DNA from: Candidatus Alcyoniella australis
Lineage (GTDB): Bacteria > Lernaellota > Lernaellaia > JAVCCG01 > Alcyoniellaceae
Direction: 5' to 3'
DNA length: 6,481 nucleotides
NCBI GenBank assembly: GCA_030765605.1
Contig: JAVCCG010000089.1
Span: 1-6,481, forward strand
Part shown: piece after piece, positions 6,060-6,481 of the stretch
How positions within the stretch are numbered: position 1 is the stretch's first letter
Layout: every line of letters starts with the position of its first letter
Position numbers and translations under genes: made by a program
The notes under the pieces: model-generated
What the model was told of the DNA's origin: nothing
What the model saw: the letters and a program-made list of their open reading frames with translations, nothing else
The model's database searches: none

Positions 6060-6481
6060 TCAGGCCTCCCCGGCCAGCTCGCGCGCGTGCTGGAAAGCGC
6101 GGTCGAGCATCAGCGCACACAGCGTGTGCCCCAGCTCTCGGGGCGGCTGCGCCGTGTGCAGATCTTGGCCAACGAGCATCGCGTAGAGGTACGGCACGTC
6201 CGGGCAGCCGCCGCCGGAGATGTTTACGATCCGCCCGCTGACGCTGTCAAAGGTCAGCTTCATGTTCGCCGCCCTGACCATCACGCAGTCGCCGAAGCGT
6301 TCGTGCTGAACCAATTGCAGGGGCTGCGGCGCATTGTCCTGGATCAGCTCGATGCCGATGAATTCGACCCGCGTTCGCTCGAGCTCGCGCCGGATCGACA
6401 ACTGCTCCACCGCGTTGAACTCCAGCGCCAGGTCGCAGCCCTCGCGTTTGGACACCGGCGGCGCGACCAGACGCACGTCCT
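6060..6481 (-). CDS. Unrecognised Cys-containing protein, 5' end beyond the window
   Basis: The frame is open from the window edge to a TGA at 6062-6060, giving about 140 residues so far. A GTG at 6476 is an internal candidate start, but the only AGGA near it is one base away, so the true start probably lies outside. I do not recognise the family. Counting from the GTG, Cys occurs at 14, 64, 91 and 120, and the most striking motif is ISGGGCPDVPYL (86-97), a glycine turn with Cys-Pro-Asp that looks like a conserved active or binding site. A second candidate motif is GHTLC (116-120) in a helix ending the protein. No signal peptide or membrane segment is seen. It is the first gene of the operon visible here, one base from the NnrD-like gene, and shares the operon with a TusA-type sulfur carrier, so a link to sulfur handling is possible but unproven. 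Confidence 0.75.
   Translation of the reverse strand, partial: DVRLVAPPVSKREGCDLALEFNAVEQLSIRRELERTRVEFIGIELIQDNAPQPLQLVQHERFGDCVMVRAANMKLTFDSVSGRIVNISGGGCPDVPYLYAMLVGQDLHTAQPPRELGHTLCALMLDRAFQHARELAGEA

Noticed and set aside
5015-6241. Plus-strand open frame of 408 codons opposite the TusA and NnrD-like genes
   Set aside because: It is a shadow frame with no domain, and it covers three minus-strand genes that have proper ribosome sites and motifs.

Overview
The window is GC-rich in its genes (judged by eye, not counted) and AT-richer between them. It looks like the chromosome of a Gram-negative bacterium. The FHA-GAF-histidine-kinase architecture, the NtrC-type sigma-54 activator and a TusA-family gene in a thiol/sulfur setting resemble Desulfobacterota/deltaproteobacterial-type lineages, but the sequence alone does not fix the taxon. 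I see no insertion sequence, phage gene, CRISPR array, tRNA or rRNA.

Layout. (1) Positions 1-73, minus strand: the first 24 codons of an exported protein, a signal peptide behind a strong ribosome site. (2) 74-301: a divergent intergenic region with candidate promoters for both sides. (3) 302-1891, plus strand: an FHA-GAF-histidine-kinase-like protein. (4) 1897-3258, minus strand: a CoA-disulfide-reductase-like flavoprotein, convergent with the kinase gene and only five bases from it. (5) 3259-3479: a divergent control region with a good minus-strand promoter and a 19-base palindrome. (6) 3480-4847, plus strand: an NtrC-family response regulator. (7) 4848-4950: a short convergent spacer packed with inverted repeats. 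(8) 6481-4951, minus strand: a tightly packed operon of an unrecognised Cys-containing protein (cut by the window edge), a ribokinase-fold protein like NAD(P)H-hydrate dehydratase, and a 70-residue TusA-type sulfur carrier.

How the genes may work together. The kinase-like protein and the regulator lie on the same strand either side of the disulfide reductase, so they are a plausible signalling pair. The kinase-like protein is degenerate in two places. The expected phosphoacceptor histidine is Asp315, and the FHA domain lacks nearly all residues that bind phosphothreonine, while its ATP-binding domain looks complete. The regulator keeps its phosphorylatable Asp53 and all sigma-54 activator motifs, but has Gly81 where a Ser/Thr switch residue is usual. 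The GAF domain holds seven cysteines within 67 residues. Together with the disulfide reductase and the TusA operon this suggests a thiol/sulfur or redox theme, which is an inference from content and position only.

The points most worth following up are the His-to-Asp pseudokinase, the uncharacterised three-gene operon, and the run of four stem-loops at 4841-4960.
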